NCBI RefSeq assembly: GCF_001975225.1 | Contig: NZ_CP019445.1 | Location: forward strand, 620,001 to 684,000 | DNA from: Kosakonia cowanii JCM 10956 = DSM 18146 | GTDB lineage: Bacteria > Pseudomonadota > Gammaproteobacteria > Enterobacterales > Enterobacteriaceae | DNA: 64,000 bases | Reading direction: 5' to 3' | Shown: positions 55,307 to 64,000 of the stretch, piece by piece | Numbering within the stretch: the stretch's first letter is position 1 | How the letters are laid out: each line of letters starts with the position of its first letter | Position numbers and translations under genes: made by a program | Notes under the pieces: generated by a model | The model's input: the letters and a program-made list of their open reading frames with translations, nothing else | Told to the model about the DNA's origin: nothing | Database searches by the model: none

Positions 55307-58300
55307 CTAAAACTCAAACTGATAGAGCAAATCAAGTGCCTGATCTACGCCAGACACCGCTTCAAGATACAGCTTAGGCATCAGGCGATAACGTAACGTG
55401 AGAGTCGCCAGTGAGTCAAAAATTCCTACACCATATTTTACTTGTAGACCCGGCAGCACATAGCCGCTGACCACCACTTGTGAGGAGTCGCCGACGCCCT
55501 GTGTGTCCAGCGCCAGGTTGCTGACGCCAAAGGTCTCGCCGATTTTACCCACAACCTGCCCACTTTGCGCAACCCCAAGACCAATTAACATCGACGTCAT
55601 TGCCGCACTATCGCTCTGTTCGCTCTCCAGCCCCTGCCCGCGCAGCAGGTAGGACAACGCTTCCTGCTGCGACATCGCCGGGTCGGAGAAGATCTCCGCT
55701 TTCGGTTCATCCGCAGAGCCGGTCACGCGCACCCCGGCAATCACATCGTTCTCCGTGGCTTCCGGGTTACGGATCGCTTCGAGGTTAAGCAGCGGCTGAT
55801 CCGGCGGGCCGGAGAAGAGCAGCTCACCTTTACGCACAATCAGATCCTGCCCGTATGCGCGGAAGCGCCCTTCCGGAATATTGATCTGCCCGTTCAGCCC
55901 AAGGCCCTGCTTATCCTGCGCCACTTTCAGATCGCCTGTCAGCCGCGCTTTCAGCCCGAAGGCCGAGAGCCGCACGTTGTTGCCGACATGCACCGTCACA
56001 TTGCTGTTGATCGGGATCGACGCCCGCTGCTCCTCTTCCGGTTGCAGCTGGTCGTTGAGCATCACCTCATCGCTGGAGACGCCGACCGCGCTCTCCGGCA
56101 CATCGTGCACCACAATGCGCGCCCACGGCACATCAACATCACCGTCCAGGGTAAACAGGCTCGGCGTCGCTTCAAACACTACATCCGGCGAGACATCAAG
56201 GCGCACCATCGGCGGCACGGTAATGCGCACCTTGCTGCCTTTCGCCGCAATGCGCGCGCGCCAGTTGTTGATCTGGCTCCAGTCCGCATCGCCGCTGAGG
56301 TTGATCTGCCCCTGGCTGGTACGTACCACGCCTTGCAACGTTGACGTTGTTCCGTTGAAGTTCATCGCCAATTGGCTCGGCTGCATGTCGAACGGCATAA
56401 AGTTGCCCTCAACATCCAGCGCATTCAGCCCAAGCTGCCCAAACAGCTGCGGGCTTTGAGCGTTGCCGCCAAGGCGTAGGTTGGCATTGAGCGTCCCCGC
56501 CGCTTTCTCGCCGCGGCTAAAGATGGCATTCGCCATCGCCAGCGAGAAGTTGCGAATGTTCACCGTCCCGCCGAGATTGCGTCGACCTTGCGGATCGGTG
56601 ACCTGAATCTGGCCGTCGAACTGGCCATTATTGGTCAGCCGCATCAGCCAGCCGAGATCGGCGCGATCGTTTTGCAGCTTCGCATTCAGGTTCAGCGTGT
56701 CGAAGGCGACCGGCAATGGCGCACCATTGACCTCCTGCGTCACTTTCACCCCACGACCAGCAAGTGTCACCTGCCCCTGCGGCAGCCCCGGTTTGGTGCT
56801 GTCCCAGCTGACATCCGCTTTGCCGCTAAAGACACCGCTCGCCTGCGTCGCTTCCGGCATAAACGGTTTCAGCATCGCAAGGTCGAAACGATTGAGATTG
56901 ACCACCGCGCGCCCTGCCGCACCGGCATCAATGGTTTGCGGCACGCACAGCTCGGCATTCGGGTTGAGCCAGCAGTGCGGGCCAATGGCGATCTTCTGCT
57001 CCTGGTTGCGGTAATCGAGCGCAATCGGGCGCGTCAGCGACCATGGCCCCACTGGCGTGGCGAAGCGCGTGTCGCTGAGCGTCCCTTTCCAGCGCTGCTG
57101 CTGGCGGTCCAAGCTGCCTGCCAGCGCCAGCTGACCGGAGACCGGTTCGCCCTGCACGCGCAGCTGCAATTTATGCTGCTTCTCATTGCCGTCGGCGGCC
57201 AGCGTCACCAGGCTGATGTTGACGCCAGGCTGGGCGATACGCTCAACGCGCACGTTCAGCTTGCCGCCAATCTGATCGCTGGATTTCACATCCCCTTCCA
57301 CACGCACGCGGGCGATGGAGAGCTCCTGCCAGCGCAGATTGTTGGCAGTAATGTCCGCCAGCGCCTGCGGCGCATCGACGGTGCCGCGCACTTTCACCAC
57401 CCCTTTCGCCGTGCCGCCAAGACCCGGCAGCGCGTTATCGAGGCCTGGCGCATCGATAGTGGCGTCAAGGTTGAGATCTTTTACCCCCAGCTCGCCTTTG
57501 ATATCAGCACTGTTTTTGCCCAGCTCAAGGTGCAGGCCGGGGATCACCCATTGCAAATAGCTGTTGCCTTTAAGCTGCCCGTCGACCTTGACCCGGTTCT
57601 GCTTAACGTTGCCGTTAAGCTTCAGCTCCGGTACATCCATCTGCCAGCTGCCGCCGTAAAGGCTGCCGCGGGTTTTCACCAGGCCATTGAGCTTCGCAGG
57701 CCACTCGGGGAAGGCTTTTGCCGTATCAATGCCGTTCAGCGTCAGCTCGCCGCGCCAGCTGATCGCCTGCTGCCAGTCGAGCAGCGCTTTCAGTTCGGTG
57801 GTGCCCTGCAGCGCAGCAATAGAGAGCTTATCGATGCTGATCTGCTGCTCGTTGCCTTTACCGTCCAGCGTGATGGTAGCCGGCGGAACCTGCTGCCCTT
57901 TTACCGCCGTACGGAACGAGAGCGCGTAGTCGGTCATTTTGCCGCTGAGCTTCAGCTTCAGGTTATCGGCCTGATACTGCTTCTCGCCGGTAAAGGGCCA
58001 GTAGAGCTGCTGGCTGGTGATATCAAGATTGAGCGGTAACCCCGCTTCTGCCAGCCGCGTCTGCGCCCGCAGCACCATATCCACCGGGCCAGAGAGGTTT
58101 ACGCCAAGCTCCAGCTGCTTGCGCAGTTCGCCGCCCACTTTCAGCTTCACCTTCTCGCCTTTCAGCGGATCGACATTCAGCGTCGAGTTGAGCGTGATAT
58201 CGACCGGCCAGCTATCGCGCAGCTGCGCGGTGCCGGTGGCGTTGACCTGGCCCTGATTCGAGTCGATATCGAAGGCGTCGAGCTTCATCTGCCCGTCAAT

Positions 58301-59083
58301 GCTGCTCACTTTCAGCAGCAGGCTGCGCACGAGGATATCGGTATCGCCGGTCAGGCGCAGCTGCTCACCGCGAAACTCTTCAATATTGAGGTTGAGCGGC
58401 AGATGCACATCCTGCATCTCCGGCAGCAGCGGCTTCTCAAACAACGCTTTCAGCGTTTCGCCCAGCGGTTTCTCTTCCGGCCTGGGGTTGTGCACCTTCG
58501 GATCGAGAACCTCTTCCTGCGCCACATCGGCCGCTTTCGGCAGCGCAATCAGCAAGCCCTGTAGCGAGGTCGGTTTCAGGGTCAGGTTTTTCTCCTGCCA
58601 GTTCAGGCCGGAGCTAAAATCCATCAGCGAGACGGTGGTGTCATCAATTTTGATATTGATGTTTTCCAGCGCCACCCGGCTCAGCATAATCGGATACGGC
58701 GTGGAGAGGTTCAGCGGCCCGCTATCTTCCTCTTCCACCTTCTGCGCAGGCGGCATCTTTTTGGTGTCGATCGCCACGTTGATATCTTTCAGCGACAGAT
58801 CGTTAACGCAAACACTGCTGTTGCGCAGGCAGCCGAGGTTAAGCGCAAAGTGGATCTGCCCCGCGTCGACCGCCACGCCCGGCTGGGTATAGCGGATATT
58901 TTTCAGCGACAGATCGCGCCAGCCGCCGGTGACCTGACCGATCTCCAGCCCCGGCACCCAGCGGTTCGCTGCTTTAAACAGCAGATGCAGGCCGCTGGTG
59001 GTGCCGACCAGAAAGATCGCCGTACCCAGCAGTAATACAAGAAACGCCACCACGCCGAGGCTGATCTTCTTCCATAAACTCAT
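55307..59083 (-). CDS. tamB: Translocation and assembly module subunit TamB
   Basis: TamB is a very long inner-membrane-anchored periplasmic protein that spans the envelope and works with TamA in outer-membrane protein insertion and phospholipid transport. The 1258-residue protein has one N-terminal membrane helix (about 7-29), then a long repetitive beta-taco rich in alternating hydrophobic residues. The conserved C-terminal DUF490 domain ends [12 protein letters not shown]. The ATG overlaps the tamA stop by four bases. Confidence 0.96.
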   Translation of the reverse strand: MSLWKKISLGVVAFLVLLLGTAIFLVGTTSGLHLLFKAANRWVPGLEIGQVTGGWRDLSLKNIRYTQPGVAVDAGQIHFALNLGCLRNSSVCVNDLSLKDINVAIDTKKMPPAQKVEEEDSGPLNLSTPYPIMLSRVALENINIKIDDTTVSLMDFSSGLNWQEKNLTLKPTSLQGLLIALPKAADVAQEEVLDPKVHNPRPEEKPLGETLKALFEKPLLPEMQDVHLPLNLNIEEFRGEQLRLTGDTDILVRSLLLKVSSIDGQMKLDAFDIDSNQGQVNATGTAQLRDSWPVDITLNSTLNVDPLKGEKVKLKVGGELRKQLELGVNLSGPVDMVLRAQTRLAEAGLPLNLDITSQQLYWPFTGEKQYQADNLKLKLSGKMTDYALSFRTAVKGQQVPPATITLDGKGNEQQISIDKLSIAALQGTTELKALLDWQQAISWRGELTLNGIDTAKAFPEWPAKLNGLVKTRGSLYGGSWQMDVPELKLNGNVKQNRVKVDGQLKGNSYLQWVIPGLHLELGKNSADIKGELGVKDLNLDATIDAPGLDNALPGLGGTAKGVVKVRGTVDAPQALADITANNLRWQELSIARVRVEGDVKSSDQIGGKLNVRVERIAQPGVNISLVTLAADGNEKQHKLQLRVQGEPVSGQLALAGSLDRQQQRWKGTLSDTRFATPVGPWSLTRPIALDYRNQEQKIAIGPHCWLNPNAELCVPQTIDAGAAGRAVVNLNRFDLAMLKPFMPEATQASGVFSGKADVSWDSTKPGLPQGQVTLAGRGVKVTQEVNGAPLPVAFDTLNLNAKLQNDRADLGWLMRLTNNGQFDGQIQVTDPQGRRNLGGTVNIRNFSLAMANAIFSRGEKAAGTLNANLRLGGNAQSPQLFGQLGLNALDVEGNFMPFDMQPSQLAMNFNGTTSTLQGVVRTSQGQINLSGDADWSQINNWRARIAAKGSKVRITVPPMVRLDVSPDVVFEATPSLFTLDGDVDVPWARIVVHDVPESAVGVSSDEVMLNDQLQPEEEQRASIPINSNVTVHVGNNVRLSAFGLKARLTGDLKVAQDKQGLGLNGQINIPEGRFRAYGQDLIVRKGELLFSGPPDQPLLNLEAIRNPEATENDVIAGVRVTGSADEPKAEIFSDPAMSQQEALSYLLRGQGLESEQSDSAAMTSMLIGLGVAQSGQVVGKIGETFGVSNLALDTQGVGDSSQVVVSGYVLPGLQVKYGVGIFDSLATLTLRYRLMPKLYLEAVSGVDQALDLLYQFEF

Positions 59084-60813
59084 AATTCTGGCCCCAACCC
59101 GATGTAAAACTGCAACCCGTGCTCCTCTTTATCGCCGACCGGTACCGCGAAATCGAGCTTGATCGGCCCGACCGGCGACTGCCAGCGCACGCCGACGCCG
59201 GTGCCGGTTTTAAAGTTGCTGCGGCGGATATCGCTCACCGCTTCGCCGCTGTCGACAAACACCGCGCCCCACCATTTACCAGTGACGTTGTACTGATACT
59301 CCAGCGAGCCGGTCGCCAGTTTTGAGGCACCAATCAGTTTGCCGCGTTCGTTCTCCGGGGAGATCGATTTGTATTTATAACCACGAATGCTGCGATCGCC
59401 CCCGGCGAAGAAGCGCAGATCCGGCGGCACGCGCTGGAAATCACCGGTTTCGATCCAGCCGAGGTTGCCGCGCGCGATAAAGCGATGGCGATCGTAGAGC
59501 GTACGAATCCAGACGTTTTGCGCCTGCAAGACGAGGAAGTCGACATCCGATCCCCAGGCGGTGTTGGAGTAATCGACCGAGTAGCGCTGGGAGTCGCCCC
59601 AGGTTGGCATCAGGCCGCCGCGCGAGCGGGTACGGCTAATCATCACGCCCGGATAGAGCAGCATGGTGGTGTTGGTGACGTTGGCCTGGGTAAAGTGATC
59701 GAGGCTCCAGCGCAGGTTGATCGCCCGCTGCCAGCCACTGGAGAGATCCCAGTAGCGCGACAGCGCGAGCGTCGTTGAGTCCGCTTCAGTATCGTTAAGA
59801 TCGGTACGCTTGAACCCGCCCTGCACCAGGTAATACTGCTCCAGCGGATTTTTCAGCAGCGGCATCTTGTAGCTGAAATCGAGTTGCTGCTCCGGCGCCG
59901 AGACGCTCATGCTGGTGGTAAAGCTGTGGCCGTAGGAGTTGACCCACGGTTTTTTCCACGTCGCTTTGACGCGCGGCCCGACATCGGTGGAGTAACCGAC
60001 GCCGGTCTCAATGGTGTTTTCCGTGCGCGGCGAAACCACGCCTCTCAGCGGCAGCACTTTGGTCTTACGCGCTTTATCGAACTCCGGCGCGACAATCACC
60101 GAGTTAAACCAGCCGGTGGCGGAGAGGCGGCGGTTAAGCTCCGCCAGATCCTGGGTCTGGTAATAGTCCCCCTCGTGGAAAGGGATAAGGTTTTGCAGAT
60201 ACTCGTCGCGAATTTGCGAGCCCTGGAAGGTAACATCACCGAAGCGGTAACGCTGACCGCTGTCATAATCGATATCCCAGAACGCCTGGCGGCGATCCAG
60301 CGCAATACCCAGCTGGCTTTTGTTGAACTGGCTGTCGAAGTAGCCTTTACGCAGCGCGACGCTGGTAAGGGATTTTTTAAAGCTGTCGTAGTCGTGATGG
60401 TTTAACACCGTGCCGATAGCCGGCCGCTTTTTCAGCAGCGAAAGGTAGTCGCTGTCGGTACGCGCGCCGCCGCGCAGGATCACGTTGTTGCCGCCGATGC
60501 GCACAGGCTCACCCGCCGTAACGCGGGCGATCAGCACCTGGCGCCCCTTCTCCGGCGGTGGACGCAGTTCGAAAACAATGGTTGGCTCGTAGTAGCCTAA
60601 CGCTTTTAGCCCTTCGCGGATGGCATCATCAACGCGCGCCTGGAAACGGCGGTCGGGCGTCACTTCATCACTCTGGATAGTCGACAGTTGGGCGCGCACA
60701 TTTTTCTGCAGTTGCCCGGTTAACCCCTCAAGTTGCAATCGCACATTGGCGGCGAATGCCGTTTCGCTCACCAGCAACAAACCGGCAAAACATAAAAGAC
60801 GGATCTTTGGCAC
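59080..60813 (-). CDS. tamA: Translocation and assembly module subunit TamA
   Basis: TamA is the outer-membrane Omp85-family partner of TamB. The 577-residue protein equals the E. coli length. It has a signal peptide (about 21 residues, ending ETAFA), three POTRA domains (about 22-265) and a 16-strand barrel. The conserved loop [13 protein letters not shown] lies in the barrel and the final strand ends GLGPEL. The start is a GTG at 60813, chosen because AGGAGA lies 5 bases upstream and it gives the signal peptide; a longer ATG frame to 60996 is not family-like. It diverges from msrA. Confidence 0.93.
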   Translation of the reverse strand: MPKIRLLCFAGLLLVSETAFAANVRLQLEGLTGQLQKNVRAQLSTIQSDEVTPDRRFQARVDDAIREGLKALGYYEPTIVFELRPPPEKGRQVLIARVTAGEPVRIGGNNVILRGGARTDSDYLSLLKKRPAIGTVLNHHDYDSFKKSLTSVALRKGYFDSQFNKSQLGIALDRRQAFWDIDYDSGQRYRFGDVTFQGSQIRDEYLQNLIPFHEGDYYQTQDLAELNRRLSATGWFNSVIVAPEFDKARKTKVLPLRGVVSPRTENTIETGVGYSTDVGPRVKATWKKPWVNSYGHSFTTSMSVSAPEQQLDFSYKMPLLKNPLEQYYLVQGGFKRTDLNDTEADSTTLALSRYWDLSSGWQRAINLRWSLDHFTQANVTNTTMLLYPGVMISRTRSRGGLMPTWGDSQRYSVDYSNTAWGSDVDFLVLQAQNVWIRTLYDRHRFIARGNLGWIETGDFQRVPPDLRFFAGGDRSIRGYKYKSISPENERGKLIGASKLATGSLEYQYNVTGKWWGAVFVDSGEAVSDIRRSNFKTGTGVGVRWQSPVGPIKLDFAVPVGDKEEHGLQFYIGLGPEL

Positions 60814-61059
60814 GTTCTCTCCTGAATATCCTCGCTCCCACTCCTGGAAGGAAACGTAAGCGCAGCTCCGCGCTGGGCCTGATTGTGCCACGACAGCAGC
60901 AGCCAGGCTGATAAAAACCCGCATTATCGGGTTGAAAAACGGACGACTAGCCCAAAATTTCTTATGTTTAAATCTAGTCTGATTTAGGTCGTACATTGTG
61001 TTAAAACACCATCCTTAACACAACCCTAACCGCAATGACACTCGCCGGGAGGTATTACC

Positions 61060-61704
61060 GTGAGCCTGTTCGATAAAAATAACCTTGTTTCTCAGTCTGA
61101 TGCTCTGCCCGGACGCCCGACGCCGATGCCTGTCGCCAGTTTACACGCTGTTAACGAGCACTCGATGACACATGTGCCGGAGGGCATGGAGGTGGCGATT
61201 TTCGCCATGGGTTGCTTCTGGGGCGTGGAACGCCTCTTCTGGCAGCGCGAAGGAGTCTACAGCACTGCCGCAGGCTACACCGGCGGCTATACGCCAAACC
61301 CAACCTACCGCGAAGTGTGCAGCGGCCAGACCGGGCATGCCGAAGCGGTACGCGTGGTTTACGATCCGAACGTGGTGAGCTACGAGCAGCTGTTGCAGAT
61401 TTTCTGGGAGAACCACGATCCGGCGCAGGGGATGCGTCAGGGCAACGATCGCGGCACGCAATACCGCTCCGCCATCTATCCGCTCACCCCGGAGCAGGAC
61501 GCCGCCGCCCGCGAAAGCCTGGCGCGCTTCCAGGCAGCAATGCGTGAAGCGGGTGACGCACGCACCGTCACCACTGAGATCGCCAGCGCCAAACCGTTCT
61601 ACTACGCGGAAGATGAGCACCAGCAATATCTCTATAAAAATCCGCAGGGCTATTGCGGGATCGGTGGTATCGGCGTGTGCTTGCCGCCGCAGCTTAACCC
61701 CTAA
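61060..61704 (+). CDS. msrA: Peptide methionine-S-sulfoxide reductase MsrA
   Basis: MsrA reduces methionine-S-sulfoxide in proteins and free methionine during oxidative stress. The 214-residue protein has the active site AMGCFWGVE near residue 50 and the recycling cysteines in the C-terminal [14 protein letters not shown]. The start is a GTG with gggagg 8 bases upstream. E. coli MsrA is 212 residues. It is read away from tamA. Confidence 0.97.
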   Translation: MSLFDKNNLVSQSDALPGRPTPMPVASLHAVNEHSMTHVPEGMEVAIFAMGCFWGVERLFWQREGVYSTAAGYTGGYTPNPTYREVCSGQTGHAEAVRVVYDPNVVSYEQLLQIFWENHDPAQGMRQGNDRGTQYRSAIYPLTPEQDAAARESLARFQAAMREAGDARTVTTEIASAKPFYYAEDEHQQYLYKNPQGYCGIGGIGVCLPPQLNP

Positions 61705-61883
61705 ATAAAGGGGGGAATAGGCGACAAAAAGTGGCGAAATTAGCCGCTGGCAGGCTGTAACACGCTTACGCTATACTAACGGCGCAATTGCCGGTCCACC
61801 GCTTCGGGCCGGCATTCATTGTGTTTACCACATGGATATTCCAAAAAAACCTTCCGAGGATCCGGTTAACAGCTGGATAAATT

Positions 61884-63218
61884 ATGTTAAACAGTATCTT
61901 AGTCATACTCTGTCTGATCGCGGTGAGCGCGTTTTTCTCGTTATCTGAGATCTCGCTTGCCGCATCGCGAAAAATCAAACTTAAACTGCTTGCCGATGAT
62001 GGCAACATCAACGCCCAACGCATCCTGAAAATGCAGGAAAATCCCGGCACCTTCTTCACCGTGGTGCAGATCGGCCTGAACGCCGTCGCCATTTTGGGTG
62101 GTATCGTCGGTGACGCCGCCTTCTCCCCCGCGTTTTACAATCTGCTGCTCAATGTCGTTTCACCACAGCTTGCCGATCAGCTGAGCTTTATCATCTCGTT
62201 CACGCTGGTAACGAGTCTCTTCATCCTGTTTGCTGATTTGACCCCGAAACGCATCGGTATGATTGCGCCTGAAGTTGTGGCTTTGCGCATCATCAACCCG
62301 ATGCGCTTCTGTCTCTTCGTTTTCCGCCCGCTGGTGTGGTTCTTTAACGGCATGGCGAACGTCATTTTCCGCATCTTCAAACTGCCAATGGTGCGCAAAG
62401 ATGACATCACCTCTGACGATATCTACGCCGTGGTGGAAGCCGGTGCGTTAGCCGGGGTGCTGCGTAAGCAGGAGCATGAACTGATTGAGAACGTGTTTGA
62501 GCTGGAGTCACGCACTGTTCCCTCGTCGATGACTTCGCGTGAAAACGTGATTTGGTTCGATCTGCATGAAGATGAGCAGAGCCTGAAAAACAAGGTATCT
62601 GAGCATCCGCACTCGAAGTTTCTGGTCTGTAACGGTGATATTGACCATATCGTTGGTTATGTCGATTCGAAAGATCTGCTTAACCGCGTGCTGGCAAACC
62701 AGAGTATGGCCCTGAACAGCGGCGTGCAGATCCGCACGACGCTGATTGTGCCGGACACGTTGACGCTCTCTGAAGCGCTGGAAAGTTTCAAAACTGCGGG
62801 TGAAGATTTCGCGGTGATCATGAACGAATATGCGCTGGTGGTGGGGGTGATTACCCTGAACGACGTAATGACCACGCTGATGGGCGATCTGGTCGGCCAG
62901 GTGGAAGAGATGATCGTCGCCCGTGATGAAAACTCATGGCTGATTGACGGCGGTACGCCGATTGATGACGTGATGCGAGTGCTGGATATCGATGAGTTCC
63001 CGCAGTCCGGCAACTATGAAACCATCGGCGGGTTTATGATGTTTATGCTGCGTAAAATCCCGAAACGCACCGATGCGGTGAAGTTCTCCGGCTACAAGTT
63101 TGAAGTGGTGGATATTGATAACTACCGCATCGATCAGCTGCTGGTGACGCGTATTGATGCGCGCACCACGGTGCTGACGCCGAAACTACCGGATATGGAA
63201 GATAAAGGCGCGGCATAA
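61884..63218 (+). CDS. ytfL: CNNM/CBS-domain transporter YtfL (PaeA)
   Basis: The 444-residue protein has an N-terminal CNNM (DUF21) membrane domain with about four helices (1-20, 60-85, 95-120 and 135-155). A CBS domain pair spans about 200-335 and a CorC/HlyC C-terminal domain about 350-435. In E. coli and Salmonella it has been reported to export cadaverine and putrescine (name PaeA); this is recalled, not seen in the sequence. It is monocistronic with a terminator at its end. Confidence 0.92.
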   Translation: MLNSILVILCLIAVSAFFSLSEISLAASRKIKLKLLADDGNINAQRILKMQENPGTFFTVVQIGLNAVAILGGIVGDAAFSPAFYNLLLNVVSPQLADQLSFIISFTLVTSLFILFADLTPKRIGMIAPEVVALRIINPMRFCLFVFRPLVWFFNGMANVIFRIFKLPMVRKDDITSDDIYAVVEAGALAGVLRKQEHELIENVFELESRTVPSSMTSRENVIWFDLHEDEQSLKNKVSEHPHSKFLVCNGDIDHIVGYVDSKDLLNRVLANQSMALNSGVQIRTTLIVPDTLTLSEALESFKTAGEDFAVIMNEYALVVGVITLNDVMTTLMGDLVGQVEEMIVARDENSWLIDGGTPIDDVMRVLDIDEFPQSGNYETIGGFMMFMLRKIPKRTDAVKFSGYKFEVVDIDNYRIDQLLVTRIDARTTVLTPKLPDMEDKGAA

Positions 63219-63237
63219 CGCCGGAAGCGGAAACATC

Positions 63238-63262
63238 AACGGCCCCATTGGGGCCGTTTTTT
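63238..63262 (+). terminator. Terminator of ytfL
   Basis: AACGGCCCC pairs with GGGGCCGTT around ATT, followed by a T-run, 20 bases after the ytfL stop. It also faces the ytfK 3' end. Confidence 0.9.
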
Positions 63263-63293
63263 ATAGGACTTTATTACTGCATAGCACAACAGA

Positions 63294-63500
63294 TTAAGCC
63301 ATTTCGGTCTGCAGGCGCAGAACCTGGCGGTTAACTTCAGACATAACAGAAAAGTGCTGTTTGTCTTTCACTTTCGGCAGAAGGATTTTGCCCTTATCAA
63401 ACTCGAAAGCGCCAACGTCCTTGATATACAACCGTCCACGGAACAGGATCTTGACGTACTTAGCCACCTGAAGTGGGTTGTAACGCTGGAAAATTTTCAT
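63294..63500 (-). CDS. ytfK: Stringent-response modulator YtfK
   Basis: This 68-residue protein matches E. coli YtfK in length and start ([20 protein letters not shown]). YtfK binds SpoT and tips it towards (p)ppGpp synthesis under phosphate and fatty-acid starvation. The ATG at 63500 follows AGGAGAG (minus strand) and is preferred over an in-frame upstream ATG at 63599. E. coli ytfK is PhoB-activated; no convincing pho box was seen here. Confidence 0.93.
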   Translation of the reverse strand: MKIFQRYNPLQVAKYVKILFRGRLYIKDVGAFEFDKGKILLPKVKDKQHFSVMSEVNRQVLRLQTEMA

Positions 63501-63711
63501 TCTTCTATCTCTCCTGTAAAACACATTACGCCCTTGCGGTGCCACATTTGGTCCGACGTTGATGAGCGCAAATTTTGATGCCCAGTGACTATAGTCCACA
63601 ACATGAGCGATACATAGTCTGAATGGGTTTATTTACCTTTTGATGACAATTAATCAGAATTTTCTTTTCAAACCCTGAAACTTCGCAGTATAAGCCTACG
63701 TTTTTTAACCG

Positions 63712-63774
63712 ATATGTGCGTTAACCCGCAAACTGGCACCCCAATTGCGGGAAAAGCGTATTGATCGCACATAT
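63712..63774. other. Nested inverted repeat upstream of ytfJ
   Basis: Two nested pairs are visible: ATATGTGCG at 63712-63720 with CGCACATAT at 63766-63774, and CCCGCAA at 63725-63731 with TTGCGGG at 63745-63751. This 63-base structure ends 62 bases before the ytfJ ATG. The rest of the 63501-63836 gap shows no gene. Confidence 0.6.
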
Positions 63775-63836
63775 GATTAAACTGCCGTACCGAGTGGTCG
63801 GATCACCTGCATATAAACATGAGAGATGGAGACACC

Positions 63837-64000
63837 ATGACCCTACGTAACATTCTGGCAGCGACATGCTTGTTACTGCCGCTGGTCGCTTCAGCGCATA
63901 ACTTTGAAACCAACCAGCGCGTGCCGCCTGTGGGCGTTGCCGACCGCGGGGAGTTGCTGCTGAATAACGACAAGTTTAGCTATAAAAACTGGAATAGCGC
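63837..64000 (+). CDS. ytfJ: YtfJ family periplasmic protein, N-terminal part (3' end outside window)
   Basis: The first 54 codons are visible. They give a signal peptide (MTLRNILAATCLLLPLVASA) and a mature start HNFETNQRVPPVGVADRG that match E. coli YtfJ, a periplasmic protein of thioredoxin-like fold with unknown function. The gene runs past the window end. A gagatggag ribosome site precedes the ATG. Confidence 0.93.
   Translation, partial: MTLRNILAATCLLLPLVASAHNFETNQRVPPVGVADRGELLLNNDKFSYKNWNS

Noticed and set aside
56588..58039. A 483-codon open frame on the plus strand opposite tamB
   Set aside because: It is the complementary-strand shadow of the repetitive tamB sequence, without start signals or motifs.

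Overview
The window is chromosomal DNA of an enteric gammaproteobacterium (order Enterobacterales, close to Enterobacter, Kosakonia or Citrobacter). The backbone follows the Escherichia order: leuX, ahr, lptG-lptF, pepA-holC-valS, yjgN, yjgM, rraB, argI, yjgK, pyrL-pyrB-pyrI, ridA, mgtA, treR, nrdD-nrdG, cybC, pmbA, darP, mpl, fbp, ytfQ-ytfR-ytfT-yjfF, ppa, ytfP-tamB-tamA, msrA, ytfL, ytfK, ytfJ. Protein lengths and motifs match the E. coli proteins closely. Several features argue against E. coli K-12 itself: miaE is present, treB/treC are missing beside treR, a fused ATP-type dihydroxyacetone kinase stands in the lptG-ahr interval, and a nine-gene sugar-acid catabolic cluster lies between nrdG and cybC. 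REP/BIME palindromes occur in many intergenic gaps.

Left edge (1-3.9 kb): the AT-rich end of a genomic island abutting the 3' end of the tRNA-Leu gene leuX. It carries the C-terminal part of dndD and a complete dndE (DNA phosphorothioate modification). Convergent to them is a DUF262/DUF1524 protein of the SspE/GmrSD type, followed by a short remnant resembling the N-terminus of the restriction protein DptF, whose P-loop is damaged. This suggests a modification system that lost its usual DptFGH restriction partner and may now be paired with an SspE-like effector.

3.9-31.3 kb is mostly housekeeping core: an orphan phage-type lysozyme, aldehyde reductase, dihydroxyacetone kinase, the LPS export permease pair LptF/LptG, PepA, HolC-ValS, tRNA and RNase E modulators (MiaE, RraB), arginine and pyrimidine biosynthesis with ARG boxes and the pyrL attenuator, MgtA with its mgtL leader peptide and a PhoP-type promoter, and the anaerobic ribonucleotide reductase pair with FNR- and NrdR-like sites.

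31.3-40.2 kb is accessory: a relBE toxin-antitoxin pair with its palindromic operator, then an operon read right to left encoding a small PRD protein, an SFCGS protein, DUF4312, DUF4311 and DUF4310 (the two membrane proteins probably forming a permease), a metallohydrolase, a DgaE-type PLP ammonia-lyase and a KDGP aldolase, with a BglG/MtlR-type PRD regulator at its end. The enzymes point to uptake and breakdown of an amino-sugar acid or its N-acyl derivative; the transporter is uncharacterised and is the best candidate here for an undescribed system. Upstream of it is about 900 bp with a perfect 20-bp palindrome, REPs and a structured non-coding stretch.

40.2-64 kb returns to core genes: cytochrome b562, TldE, DarP, a DUF4432/aldose-epimerase-like gene split by one TAA codon, Mpl, Fbp, a zinc-ribbon DUF2569 protein, a chemoreceptor with a sigma-28 promoter, the galactofuranose ABC transporter with CRP- and GalR-like sites, Ppa, the TamA/TamB assembly module, MsrA, YtfL, YtfK and the start of ytfJ. 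All calls come from reading the sequence and from remembered family features; no database search was run.
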